Positions 24,375-33,881 of a stretch of 64,000 nucleotides of DNA are shown one piece after another. The first letter of the stretch is position 1. Each line of letters starts with the position of its first letter. The DNA lies in NCBI RefSeq assembly GCF_010726245.1, contig NZ_AP022561.1:2790001-2854000 (forward strand), read 5' to 3'. The stretch comes from Mycolicibacterium aichiense (GTDB lineage Bacteria > Actinomycetota > Actinomycetes > Mycobacteriales > Mycobacteriaceae). The notes under the pieces were generated by a model. That model had not been told where the DNA came from. It ran no database searches and saw nothing but the letters and a program-made list of their open reading frames with translations. Both the position numbers and the translations under genes were made by a program.

Positions 24375-26681
24375 TCACGGTGCGGTCAGCGACACCCCGA
24401 TGTCGGACAACCCCATCGCCCGCCCGAACAGGTGACCCTGGGCGAGTCCGCAACCGGCCAGGAATATGGTCTCCGCCTGGTCGGCACTTTCGATACCTTC
24501 GGCGATGACGTTGAGATTCAACGCTTTACACAATCCGATGACCGACCGGTAGAGGGTGAGATTGCGTCCCGGGTCGACGCCCAGAGCGAGCCCGCGGTCC
24601 AACTTCACGATCTGCACCGGCAATTCGTGCAGATAGGTCAGCGAGTTGTAACCGGCGCCGAAATCGTCCAGGGCGACTCTGATGCCGAGGTCGTTCAAGC
24701 GTGTGATGGCCGCCGCCCCCTCAACCAGGTCGACGATCGGAACGGTCTCGGTGATCTCCAGAACGAGGCGGGCTGCCGGCAGGCCGTGCCGGGCGAGCGT
24801 ACGGCTGATGATGCCTTCGAATTCCGCGCTGCCCAGGCGCGCGGCACCGATGTTGACGTGCACATCCAAGTCCAGGTCAGCGGCCGTGATCTCCGCGCAG
24901 GCCTGATCCAGCACCAGCGCATCCAGTTGCGCGCCCAGGCCGTTGGCTTCGGCCAGCGAGACGAACGTCTGCGGAGGGATCTGCATCCCGCTCGGCGTCG
25001 TCCACCGCGCCAGCGCCTCAACAGCCACCGGCGCGCCGTGCGGGAGCGTGACGATGGGCTGATACTTCAGGTGGAACCCCTGCGGCACTTTGCCTTTCGC
25101 CTGGCGAAGCGCCGTCGGAAAATCCTCTGAGACGCTGAACGCCGGCCGGTAGACCACCGCGGTGTCCTTGCCCATTCGCTTGCCGGTGTACATCGAGATA
25201 TCCGCCTGCCGGAGCAGATCGTCCGACGTCGGCGGCAGACCGTGATGCCCCGGGCTGACAAGGCCCATGCTCGCCCGCACCCGGACCGAGGTCCCGTGCA
25301 CCGAAAACGGACTCCGAAGAGCGACGCGCAGCTGGTCGGCGACGATCTCCGGTGCTCCGACCTCACCGGCGATCAGGATGGCGAACTCGTCTCCCCCGAT
25401 GCGGGCCAGTGTGTCGTCGCGCCCAAGGCAGCTGCGGAGGCGGGCGCTGATCGCGCACAGCAACTCGTCACCGGCTGCATGCCCGAACCGGTCGTTGACC
25501 TCCTTGAAGTCGTCGATGTCGACGAAGATCAACACGAACGGTCCATCGCGGATCGCGTCGTCCAGCCGCTGCCCCAGCAGCAACCGGTTGGGCAGCTTCG
25601 TCAACGCGTCGTGGTGTGCCTGATGGGCCAGGCGGCGCTTGGCGTCGACGAGCTGCGCGGTCAGCACCCGCTGGATCCGCATCGCGATCAGATAGCGGGT
25701 CGCGACCAGCAATGCCAAGCCGAGATAGGTGGACGCGAAGAACATGTCGATGCCGCGGCCGACGAGTACCTGGAATGCGAGCAGGGCCGTACTCCCCATG
25801 AAGCCGACGTAGGGCAGCGTCAGTTGCGCCCAGTTGGTCGGGAGTTCGTTCTGCGGCCGGGGCCGCGGTGGCAGTTCGAGCAGGCTCCACGCGATCAGCA
25901 GCGGCGCGAACACGAACCCGGTGCCGATCCATAGATCCAGGTTGGTCACGTCGACGCTGCGAAGGTAAGCCAACAGCCGATCGGAGGAGACGAGGGTGAT
26001 CACTGCCGCCGCGAGCAACATGTAGTTGGCCCGCCCCAGGCGGTACGGCGGGTACCACATCGCGAGGAGAACAGCGACCATGACCACGACGAGTTCCACG
26101 ATGGCGATGCTGAAGATGACCGCAGTGTTGGTCGATCGCGGCAATGCGCTGCTGTCCACAGCGTCGGGCCGGGCGAGGTAGATGAACTGGGCGAACGACA
26201 GTGCGCTGATCAGTCCGTCGAGCAGGGTGGTGAAGACCCGTGGCCGCGCCAGCGTCTGCCCGGGCACGTCGTGGTCGCGGCCCGCACGGATCAGCAGGAC
26301 CATCGCCACGGCGAAGAAGAAGGCCGCGACGAAATAGCCGACCACAGTCGGCCACGGCGCGGTCGCATGCCGGTCGGCGTGGCCGGTGAGCTTCCAGAGG
26401 AGTTCGGCTCCCAGGAAGATGGCCACCGCGGTGAGGAGGGTCGTCCGCCACCATCGCGACAGCCCGGTCACTCGCGGTACGACGGCCAGCCCGACAACCA
26501 ATGCAGCGACACACACGACGGCCTCGAGAGCGAATTGCACCCGCAGTGCCGTCGCCACGCCCCACAGGCCGAGCGCGTTGAACGCTGCCGCGGCGACCAC
26601 CGCAGCAGACAGCCCGCAACGCAGGCGGCGACTCAAAAGCGACAACGCGCTCCCCTCCAGCCCGCGGCGTCGACCCCCCAT
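24375..26681 (-). CDS. second membrane GGDEF-EAL c-di-GMP enzyme
   Basis: 768 residues from the ATG at 26681. The N-terminal part (to about residue 340) has eight to ten membrane helices. GGDEF motif at 429-433 (IGGDEF) and EAL at 555-557 (VEALARW) are both intact, as is the DDFGAGYNSLTYL loop of the EAL domain. Same architecture as 19757-22111, but sequence differs throughout, so they are paralogues of a family, not a recent duplication. The frame continues to 26732; the start after the first hydrophobic run was chosen by composition. Confidence 0.88.
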   Translation of the reverse strand: MGGRRRGLEGSALSLLSRRLRCGLSAAVVAAAAFNALGLWGVATALRVQFALEAVVCVAALVVGLAVVPRVTGLSRWWRTTLLTAVAIFLGAELLWKLTGHADRHATAPWPTVVGYFVAAFFFAVAMVLLIRAGRDHDVPGQTLARPRVFTTLLDGLISALSFAQFIYLARPDAVDSSALPRSTNTAVIFSIAIVELVVVMVAVLLAMWYPPYRLGRANYMLLAAAVITLVSSDRLLAYLRSVDVTNLDLWIGTGFVFAPLLIAWSLLELPPRPRPQNELPTNWAQLTLPYVGFMGSTALLAFQVLVGRGIDMFFASTYLGLALLVATRYLIAMRIQRVLTAQLVDAKRRLAHQAHHDALTKLPNRLLLGQRLDDAIRDGPFVLIFVDIDDFKEVNDRFGHAAGDELLCAISARLRSCLGRDDTLARIGGDEFAILIAGEVGAPEIVADQLRVALRSPFSVHGTSVRVRASMGLVSPGHHGLPPTSDDLLRQADISMYTGKRMGKDTAVVYRPAFSVSEDFPTALRQAKGKVPQGFHLKYQPIVTLPHGAPVAVEALARWTTPSGMQIPPQTFVSLAEANGLGAQLDALVLDQACAEITAADLDLDVHVNIGAARLGSAEFEGIISRTLARHGLPAARLVLEITETVPIVDLVEGAAAITRLNDLGIRVALDDFGAGYNSLTYLHELPVQIVKLDRGLALGVDPGRNLTLYRSVIGLCKALNLNVIAEGIESADQAETIFLAGCGLAQGHLFGRAMGLSDIGVSLTAP

Positions 26682-26820
26682 ATCGTGGCAGAATGGCACG
26701 ACGGCCGGGGCCGTTATCGCGCAACTGACCACGGTCGGCGTTCGACCGGCAAATCGATCGGGCAGCCCGTATTCATCACTTCCCGAACGGGTACTTCAAC
26801 GACAATGAGGTTGATTCGAC

Positions 26821-28194
26821 ATGGGTAGTGGACGCCCCAGGGTGCTCATCATCGGAGGCGGTTTCGGTGGCCTGTTCTGCGCCCGTCGGCTGGGGCGCGT
26901 CGACGTCGATGTGACGTTGCTCGACCGCGCCGCCTGCCATGTCTTCCAGCCGCTGTTGTATCAATGCGCCACGGGAACACTCAGCATCGGGCAGATCAGC
27001 CGGTCGCTGCGGGAAGAACTGGCGGACCGCCGCAACGTCACGACACTGCTGGGCGAAGCGATCCGGCTCGACGCCGGCGCGCGTCGTGTCACGGCCCGCC
27101 GTCCCGACGAGACGACGTTCGACATCGGCTACGACTACTTGGTGATCGCGGCCGGCATGCGGCAGTCCTACTTCGGGAAGGAGGAATTCGCCGCGTGGGC
27201 GCCAGGGATGAAGACCCTCGACGATGCGCTTAGCATCCGCCGCCGAGTTTTCGCGGCATTCGAGATCGCCGAGACCTTGCCGCCCGGCCCCGAACGCGAC
27301 GAGTGGCTCACCTTCGCTGTTGCCGGCGCCGGTCCCACCGGCGTCGAATTGGCTGGGCAGATCAGGGAACTCGCGACCCGGGCACTGGCCAACGAATTTC
27401 ACAGCATCGAACCGGAGGAAGCCCGGGTGCTGTTGTTCGACGGCGGGGATCGCGTACTCAAGAGCTTCGCTCCCGCGCTGACCGACCGCGCGATGCGCGA
27501 ACTCGAGAAGCTGGGCGTCGAGATGCATTTCGGTGTCCACGTCAGTGATGTGCGCCGCGGCGGGGTGACTGTCAGCTCGAAAGGCGGCGGGCCCGACAAG
27601 GATTACGCGGCGCGCACCGTGCTGTGGACGGCCGGCGTCGAGGCGGTGCCGTTCGCGCGCCACGCCGCGGAGGTGTTGGGCGCCGGCACCGACAGGTCGG
27701 GCCGCATCTCGGTCGAGGCCGACCTGTCGGTGGCGAGGCATCCGACGGTCTTCGTCATCGGGGACCTCGCCGGCCGCGACGGACTGCCCGGTGTGGCGGA
27801 GAACGCCATGCAGGGCGGTCTGCACGTCGCCGCGTGCATCAGGCGGGACCTCGGTGGACGTGGCCGCAGGAACTTCCGCTACCGCGACCTCGGGTCCGCC
27901 GCCTACATCAGTCGCGGCCACGCCCTGTTGCAGGCCGGGCCGATCAAGCTGAGCGGCATCGCGGGGTGGCTCGGGTGGGGCTTCATCCACATCGCATTCC
28001 TCACCGGCATCCGCAACCGATTCAGCACCGTCGCAACATGGATGGCGTCCATCGCGCGGGCCAACCGCAGCGACCGCACCTTCATCCTGGGTGGATCCGG
28101 GCATCCCGAGGAGCCGTATACGTGGCAGTCGCCGGTGCACCAGGGCCGCGAAGAGGCGACGCCGACCGACCGTCACGGTCAGAGCGCCGGGTGA
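26821..28194 (+). CDS. type II NADH:quinone oxidoreductase-like flavoprotein
   Basis: 457 residues. An FAD-binding GGGFGGLFCARRL (about 12-25), an NADH-binding VAGAGPTGVELAGQ (about 178-191) and a C-terminal amphipathic hydrophobic stretch (about 375-410) for membrane association are characteristic of NDH-2. It takes electrons from NADH to menaquinone without proton pumping. It could also be a closely related NAD(P)/FAD oxidoreductase of the NDH-2 superfamily. Confidence 0.88.
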   Translation: MGSGRPRVLIIGGGFGGLFCARRLGRVDVDVTLLDRAACHVFQPLLYQCATGTLSIGQISRSLREELADRRNVTTLLGEAIRLDAGARRVTARRPDETTFDIGYDYLVIAAGMRQSYFGKEEFAAWAPGMKTLDDALSIRRRVFAAFEIAETLPPGPERDEWLTFAVAGAGPTGVELAGQIRELATRALANEFHSIEPEEARVLLFDGGDRVLKSFAPALTDRAMRELEKLGVEMHFGVHVSDVRRGGVTVSSKGGGPDKDYAARTVLWTAGVEAVPFARHAAEVLGAGTDRSGRISVEADLSVARHPTVFVIGDLAGRDGLPGVAENAMQGGLHVAACIRRDLGGRGRRNFRYRDLGSAAYISRGHALLQAGPIKLSGIAGWLGWGFIHIAFLTGIRNRFSTVATWMASIARANRSDRTFILGGSGHPEEPYTWQSPVHQGREEATPTDRHGQSAG

Positions 28195-28207
28195 GCGTGG
28201 CGACAAG

Positions 28208-28252
28208 CCGACGGCCGGACACCGTCCTCTCGGACTGGCATCCGGCCGTCGG
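28208..28252. terminator. bidirectional hairpin between convergent genes
   Basis: Perfect 12-bp inverted repeat CCGACGGCCGGA (28208-28219) and TCCGGCCGTCGG (28241-28252) with a 21-nt loop, in the 68-bp gap between the NDH-2 gene and the convergent cutinase. No U tract. The position suggests a transcription-termination hairpin serving both strands. Confidence 0.6.
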
Positions 28253-28262
28253 ATAACGGGCG

Positions 28263-29036
28263 TCAGTTGGCCGCGTCGACCTGCGCTGCGGTCTGCACCA
28301 GCGTGGCCGAAGGCGCGGGGCCGCCGAGCTTGCCCACCACGAAGTCAGCGGCCTGATCGGCCATTCCGTTGGTCTTGTAGGAGCTATGGGCGCTGCGGTC
28401 CAGCCCGCCCGGGTAGCAGACCGGGTCGCCGGTGGCGCACAGCTGGACGGTCTTGCCTGCGTAGGCGCCGCCGATGGAGATCGGGGGCGCGTTGCGGTCG
28501 GCCAGGCCGAGGAACCAGTCGTCGGGTGTGCCGAACAACGCCACCGCGGCGACATGGGATGCAACGGACGCAGGCAGCGGTCCGGAGATGCTGGCGGGCA
28601 ACGTGATTCCGGCCGGAACCGTACTCGACGTCGTGTAGCCGGCGACCGCCGCGCCCTGCGAGTAGCCGCCCAGCACGATCTTGGTCGACGGGCATTCGGT
28701 CGCGATCGACTGAATCTTGTTGGCCGCGTCGGCGACACCGTCGACAGCCTGCCCGAAGTTCAGCGACGCCGGATAGTTCACGCCGTACGCCTCGACCGTC
28801 TTACCCGGCAGCCGCGCGCTGAGCGCGTCGACGAACGCCTGGCCGGTGGCACCCACGCCGGGTGCCTCGAACGTACCCCGTGCGAAGACGACCTCGACTG
28901 CGGCGCACGAATCCTCGGCGGCGCTGGCGGTGGCGGCGGGACCGGCGAACAGACCGGCGACGACGGCCAACGACGCGAATGCCGCCAGAGCACCTGTCTT
29001 CGTGGCGTTCTTCATGCGGGCCAGTGGTGTGTTCAT
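28263..29036 (-). CDS. cutinase-family secreted esterase
   Basis: 257 residues. Signal peptide (hydrophobic 12-38, cleavage near ASA-AED), then a cutinase domain with G-Y-S126-Q-G nucleophile elbow, Asp204 (GDPVC) and His217 (RSAHSSY) in the expected triad order, and two Cys pairs (C44/C115-like and C200/C207). Mycobacterial cutinases hydrolyse lipid esters outside the cell. It has the ASAS-type signal of culture-filtrate proteins. Confidence 0.9.
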   Translation of the reverse strand: MNTPLARMKNATKTGALAAFASLAVVAGLFAGPAATASAAEDSCAAVEVVFARGTFEAPGVGATGQAFVDALSARLPGKTVEAYGVNYPASLNFGQAVDGVADAANKIQSIATECPSTKIVLGGYSQGAAVAGYTTSSTVPAGITLPASISGPLPASVASHVAAVALFGTPDDWFLGLADRNAPPISIGGAYAGKTVQLCATGDPVCYPGGLDRSAHSSYKTNGMADQAADFVVGKLGGPAPSATLVQTAAQVDAAN

Positions 29037-29214
29037 CGGTTCGTCCCCATCCTCGAGCGGCTTCTGCCTGCTACAAGCGGGGATGCCCTACCTGCGATTC
29101 CGCCGGTGTCAAGTGATCTATCTCACCGGGACAAAACCGGGACGGCGGGATGGCCGGCGCCGTGCTCGGCGTTGGCTATGCGGCTCACCGCCGTCCGCGG
29201 AATCGGCGCGGCGC

Positions 29215-30138
29215 CTACGCGTCGTAGGCGCGCAGCAGGGCGCGGGTCCGCGCCCGGCCCTCCGGTGAGGCATCGAACGTCGCTGCGACGTACTCGTCGA
29301 CACCGGCGGCCGCCAGTTCGTCGAGGCGCCCGCGCACCGTGTCCTCGTCACCGATGATGGCGGCGTCCTGGGGACCGGCGTAGCCCTCCCGATCGAGCAT
29401 CGCGCGGTACGACGGCAGGTGACCGTAGACGGCGAACTGTTCGGCCGCCTGCTTGCGGGCCTCGTCCACGTTGTCGGTGACGCTGATCGGAAGCGAGGCG
29501 GCGACGCGAACCGCGTCGGTGCGTCCGGCGCCCGCGGCGGCCTCACGCAATGCCGGCCCGACATGCTCGGCCAGTGTCTTCGGTCCGGTCATCCACGTGC
29601 AGGTTCCCGAGGTCCGCCGACCGGCGATCTTCAACAGCTGCGGACCGAGGGCGGCGATGTAGACCTCGGGCCGGGGCGCGCCGGAGATCATCAGCGCCCC
29701 GCGGGTGGTCACCGTCTCCCCTGCCGCGTCGGCGGGTTCACCGGCCAGCAGGGGTAACAGCCCGTCGAGATATTCGTTGAGCCGGCGTACCGGCCTGTCC
29801 CACGGGATTCCCCACATCCCTTCGGTGACCGCCTGATGGGTCATCCCCAACCCCAGCGTGAACCGGCCGCCCGAGGCGAGACTCAGGGTGAGGGCGCGTT
29901 GCGCCATCAGCATCGGATGCAGGTTCTGGATCGGCACCACTCCGCTGGCGACCTCGATGGTGTCGACCTCATGCAGGGCGATCGCGAGAACCTCGAAAAG
30001 ATCTGGCTCGTAAGGCAATTGACTCATCCAGACCCGCTTGAAGCCCTCGTCGCGAAGCAGTGCCAGGTTGGCGATCGTCGCATCGATCGGTGAGTCGCTG
30101 CCCGATCCGCTGAGTTGGGAGAACATGCTTATCTGCAT
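29215..30138 (-). CDS. LLM-class F420-dependent oxidoreductase
   Basis: 307 residues from the ATG at 30138, which is 10 nt downstream of GAGGAG; upstream GTG and TTG codons are too close to that site. Luciferase-like TIM barrel: it begins MQISMFSQLSG, followed by VASGVVPIQNLHPMLMAQRALTLS and LGLGMTHQAV blocks typical of F420-linked family members. Electron donor is probably reduced F420; substrate unknown. Confidence 0.82.
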   Translation of the reverse strand: MQISMFSQLSGSGSDSPIDATIANLALLRDEGFKRVWMSQLPYEPDLFEVLAIALHEVDTIEVASGVVPIQNLHPMLMAQRALTLSLASGGRFTLGLGMTHQAVTEGMWGIPWDRPVRRLNEYLDGLLPLLAGEPADAAGETVTTRGALMISGAPRPEVYIAALGPQLLKIAGRRTSGTCTWMTGPKTLAEHVGPALREAAAGAGRTDAVRVAASLPISVTDNVDEARKQAAEQFAVYGHLPSYRAMLDREGYAGPQDAAIIGDEDTVRGRLDELAAAGVDEYVAATFDASPEGRARTRALLRAYDA

Positions 30139-30382
30139 CACCAACACGCTCCTCTCACGTCACTGTCCGTCATCGTGCCGGCCCGCTGATCGACCCGATC
30201 CGCACCTCACTCTGCTGCACCGGGGCGGCCCACATCAAGCACGCCTGAGCAGGCTCGGCCAACCGTGACATCTCAGTGACGAACGCGTCAGTTCGGTTCC
30301 CAGGGTTGTCGATCTTCCACAAGCTGGTCGGTACATGGTCGCCTTCGGTCGGGAAGCGAGGTACTCCGCTGTGCTGCACCGG

Positions 30383-32617
30383 ATGACCGTGCTGGCTCTG
30401 GCAGCACCAGGTCGGATCGTGGCGTGCGCGGTGTTCGTCATGATCGCGGCGGGTCTCTTCGGAGCTTCGGCGGCAGGCAATCTCAAGGCGGGTGGCTTCG
30501 TGGATCCCGATGCCGAATCCGCTCAGGCCACGCGCGTTCTGACCGACACGTTCGGTCAGGGTGACATGCAGTTGGTCTTCACCGTCACCGACCCGCAGGA
30601 CGCCCAGAGCGGGGCTGCTCGCGCCGTCGGGACAGCCATCGCCGATCGTGCAGGCAAAGACCCTTCCGTGACGGCGGTGGCCTCGCCATGGACGACGCCG
30701 TCGGCGGTATCCGCATCGCTGATCAGCACGGACGGCCGCTCCGGGCTGGTCGTGGTGGGTCTTCGCGGCGGCGAGGACGCCGCACCAAGGCACGCGCAGC
30801 GCCTGGCCGACGCCGTCGCGGCCAGCCTGGACGGCAAGTACCCGCAGATCGACGTGATGGCGGGCGGCTCGGCGATGGTCTTCGCGCAGATCAACTCTCA
30901 GACCCAGCGCGACGTGGTGGTCATGGAGTCGATCGCCATACCCCTGACGTTTGTGGTGCTGATCTGGGTCTTCCGGGGTGTGTGGGCCGCACTGTTACCG
31001 ATCTCGGTCGGCACGTTCTCGATCGTGGGCTCGCTGGCATTGCTCCGCGTCATCGCCTCGATCACCGACGTGTCGGTCTTCGCTCTGAGTCTCAGCGCGG
31101 CGCTGGGGCTCGCCCTGGCAGTGGACTACACCCTGCTGATCCTCAGCCGCTACCGCGACGAGATCGGCGCCGGGGCGCAACCGGACGCCGCCCTGCTCGC
31201 CACGATGGCGACGGCCGGGCGAACGGTGCTGTTCTCCGCGCTCACCGTGGCGATGTCGATGGCCGCGCTGGCGGTGTTTCCGCTGTACTTCCTCAAGTCG
31301 TTCGCCTATGCCGGTGTGGCGACCGTGGCGCTGTGTTCCCTTGCCGCCATGGTGATCACGCCGGCGGCGATCGTCCTGCTGGGCAGCCGGCTGACCGCAC
31401 GGGACGCCGGCGGCAGACACCGGCGGGCCGACGACCGATTCTGGTATCGGACAACGCTGGTGATGACGCGGCGCGCCGGGATCGTCGCAGTGCTGGGCTC
31501 GGCCGCCTTGGTGACCCTGTGCCTGCCCTTCCTGGACGTCCGGTGGGGTCTGCCCGACGAACGGGTGCTGCCGAATTCGGCGTCGGCTCATCGGGTGGGC
31601 GACATGCTGCGGACCGATTTCACCGAGAACGCCGAAGGCGCGATCAAGGTCGTGGTGCCCGACGCCGCGGGGTTGTCGAGCCAGGACATCGACACCTACG
31701 CGATGGCCGTATCGCAGGTGCCCGGTGTCGCCGAGGTGAGCACGCCGACGGGTGTCTTCGCTGCCGGAGTGCGCGCGGGTCCGCCGGCGGGCATGGCCGC
31801 AGTACGTGACGGCTCGGCCTTCCTGACGGTCAGCACCACCGAGCCTGCGTTCTCCCCCGCCGCGGTCGACACCCTCCGCGGCGTCGAGGCGCTGCCGGGC
31901 CCCGGCGGCCGAGACATCTGGCTGACCGGCGCGACGCAAGTCGGACTGGACAGCGTGGCCGCGATCACCTCGAGGCTGCCGGTGGTGCTCGGCATCATCG
32001 CGGTGGTGATGTTCGCGGTGATGTTCGTCTTGACCGGAAGTGTGGTGCTGCCGGTCAAGTCACTGATCCTGACGCTGCTGTCGCTGACCGCGTCGTTCGG
32101 GGCGCTGGTCTGGGTGTTCCAGGAAGGCCATCTCGGCGCGCTGGGCACCACGGTCACCGGAACGCTGGTCGCCAATATGCCGATCCTGCTGTTCTGCATC
32201 GCGTTCGGGCTGTCGATGGACTACGAGGTCTTCATCGTCGCGCGCATCCGCGAATTCTGGCTGGCCAGCGATCGAACTCGACTCGCCAACGACGAGGCGG
32301 TGGCACAGGGTCTAGCCCACACCGGCCGGGTGGTCACTGCCGCCGCGGCGATCATGACGATTTCGTTCGGCGCGCTGTTCGCGGCGAAGGTGTCCTTCAT
32401 GCGCATGTTCGGGGTGGGTCTGACCTTGGCGATCGTCCTCGATGCGACGGTCGTACGGATGATGCTTCTGCCCGCGTTCATGCACTTGCTGGGCCGGCAC
32501 AACTGGTGGGCACCGGCCCCGATCGCCCGCTGGCATGCCCGTCTGACCGGTCATCCGACGTCGCCGGCCGCCCCGGTGAAAAAAGAACCCATCCATGGCG
32601 GCGTCGACTCCGAATGA
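30383..32617 (+). CDS. MMPL/RND-family transporter
   Basis: 744 residues from the ATG at 30383. Two blocks of membrane helices, each ending the fourth helix of its bundle with an Asp-Tyr pair (D248-Y and D613-Y), the residues proposed for proton coupling in MmpL3. Overall layout is one N-terminal helix, an extracytoplasmic domain, five helices, a second domain and a C-terminal bundle. The gene is immediately upstream of a prenyl synthase, phytoene synthase and glycosyltransferase on the same strand, so it may export their product. Confidence 0.88.
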   Translation: MTVLALAAPGRIVACAVFVMIAAGLFGASAAGNLKAGGFVDPDAESAQATRVLTDTFGQGDMQLVFTVTDPQDAQSGAARAVGTAIADRAGKDPSVTAVASPWTTPSAVSASLISTDGRSGLVVVGLRGGEDAAPRHAQRLADAVAASLDGKYPQIDVMAGGSAMVFAQINSQTQRDVVVMESIAIPLTFVVLIWVFRGVWAALLPISVGTFSIVGSLALLRVIASITDVSVFALSLSAALGLALAVDYTLLILSRYRDEIGAGAQPDAALLATMATAGRTVLFSALTVAMSMAALAVFPLYFLKSFAYAGVATVALCSLAAMVITPAAIVLLGSRLTARDAGGRHRRADDRFWYRTTLVMTRRAGIVAVLGSAALVTLCLPFLDVRWGLPDERVLPNSASAHRVGDMLRTDFTENAEGAIKVVVPDAAGLSSQDIDTYAMAVSQVPGVAEVSTPTGVFAAGVRAGPPAGMAAVRDGSAFLTVSTTEPAFSPAAVDTLRGVEALPGPGGRDIWLTGATQVGLDSVAAITSRLPVVLGIIAVVMFAVMFVLTGSVVLPVKSLILTLLSLTASFGALVWVFQEGHLGALGTTVTGTLVANMPILLFCIAFGLSMDYEVFIVARIREFWLASDRTRLANDEAVAQGLAHTGRVVTAAAAIMTISFGALFAAKVSFMRMFGVGLTLAIVLDATVVRMMLLPAFMHLLGRHNWWAPAPIARWHARLTGHPTSPAAPVKKEPIHGGVDSE

Positions 32618-32623
32618 TGGATG

Positions 32624-32688
32624 CCATCGTTTGTCCCAGGAAGGACCATCGTTGCCCCAGCAAAGGCCATCGTTGCCCCAGGAAAGGA
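32624..32688 (+). repeat. three 21-22-bp tandem repeats before the prenyl-synthase start
   Basis: Copies at 32624-32645, 32646-32666 and 32667-32688, each CCATCGTT(T)GYCCCAGSAAAGG-like and ending in an AAGG/AAAGG purine run. They fill the space between the MMPL stop and the next gene. The purine run of the last copy is well placed as ribosome binding site for the TTG at 32697. Copy number might tune translation. Confidence 0.75.
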
Positions 32689-32696
32689 TTGGGCCG

Positions 32697-33845
32697 TTGA
32701 CCAGCGGTGACAGAGCCGGCACGCCACTCATGACGCACGTCGCCGGGCAATCGGGTGAGCACCGGGCACCGGGCAGCCCGTTGTCGGCCGAGTCGACCCG
32801 CCTGCTCGACGACGTGCGCGCCTCGGCCCGCGCCTACGTGGGCGACTTCGTGCGGACCGAGTGTGTGCCCCGCTTGGCGCACTCGGGGGTCGATATCGCC
32901 GGTGAGGTGCTGGCCGACTTCGTGGACGGCGGCAAGTATCTGCGCTCGACGTTCATGTATCTGGGCTGGTTGTCGGGTGCCGGGGCCAGCGAGGCCGCAC
33001 TGCGCGCATCGGCCAGCCTGGAGTTGCTCCACGCATTCGCGCTCATCCAGGATGACGTGATGGACGGTTCGGTGATGCGCCGTGCCAAGCCGTCGGTCCA
33101 CGTGCGATTGCGGCAATGGCATCGCGACCGCTCCCTGGGCGGGCCCGCGGACCGTTTCGGCGAGTCGGCGGCGACACTGCTGGCCGACCTGTGCCTGGTG
33201 TGGGCCGAGCAGATGCTGCGCCGCAGCGGGGTCGATGCCGATGCCCTGGCCAGGGTCTGGCCGCGCTACGACGACATGCGGGTTGAGCTGGCCGTCGGGC
33301 AGTTCGCAGACCTGGTGGGTGGTTCCGGGGGCCTGCCGACGTTGGATGCCGTGCTCGACATGCTGTGCCGCAAATCGGGGAACTACACCGTGCGGCGACC
33401 TCTGGAGCTCGGCGCGGAGATGGCCGGGTGCGATGCCACGGTCCTCGATGCGCTGTCGGGATACGGCGCGACCATCGGCGAGGCCTTCCAGCTGCGCGAC
33501 GACGTGCTGGGTGTCTTCGGCTCCCCCGCGGTGACCGGGAAATCGGCGTGCACCGACATGGAGTCGCACAAGGCAACCAGTGTGCTGGTGGCGGCCCACG
33601 AGCTGGCTGACCCGCAGGTGCGATCGCAGCTCGACGAGTTGCGAGCTCTCCCCGAACTGGATGATGACGCTGTCGAGCGCTGGCGTTCCTTGGTGCGTGC
33701 CAGCGGTGCAGTGCACTGGGTCGAGGACCGGATTGTCCAATTACGTACCCGGGCGCTGAATCTGCTTGACAGCGTCCAGATTCCGGAGCAGCCGCGCAGC
33801 GCGCTGACCGGCATGGCGCATGCGTGCACGGTGCGGGTGGCCTGA
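32697..33845 (+). CDS. polyprenyl synthase (GGPP synthase type)
   Basis: 382 residues if the TTG at 32697 is used (ribosome binding site GGAAAGGA from the third tandem repeat, 8-nt spacing); ATG at 32730 is the alternative. The first Asp-rich motif D119-D-V-M-D123 is complete. The second reads D268-D-V-L-G, a common form in CrtE/IdsB-type enzymes. It condenses IPP with an allylic diphosphate, probably giving C20. Its direct neighbour, a phytoene/squalene synthase, supports that product length. Confidence 0.85.
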   Translation: MTSGDRAGTPLMTHVAGQSGEHRAPGSPLSAESTRLLDDVRASARAYVGDFVRTECVPRLAHSGVDIAGEVLADFVDGGKYLRSTFMYLGWLSGAGASEAALRASASLELLHAFALIQDDVMDGSVMRRAKPSVHVRLRQWHRDRSLGGPADRFGESAATLLADLCLVWAEQMLRRSGVDADALARVWPRYDDMRVELAVGQFADLVGGSGGLPTLDAVLDMLCRKSGNYTVRRPLELGAEMAGCDATVLDALSGYGATIGEAFQLRDDVLGVFGSPAVTGKSACTDMESHKATSVLVAAHELADPQVRSQLDELRALPELDDDAVERWRSLVRASGAVHWVEDRIVQLRTRALNLLDSVQIPEQPRSALTGMAHACTVRVA

Positions 33846-33881
33846 TGTGCGACGACCGACCGAAGCCGCGGTGAGACGCCC

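Noticed and set aside
26776..28206. Antisense ORF of 476 codons opposite the NDH-2 gene
   Set aside because: Shadow of the real flavoprotein gene, which has both nucleotide-binding motifs.
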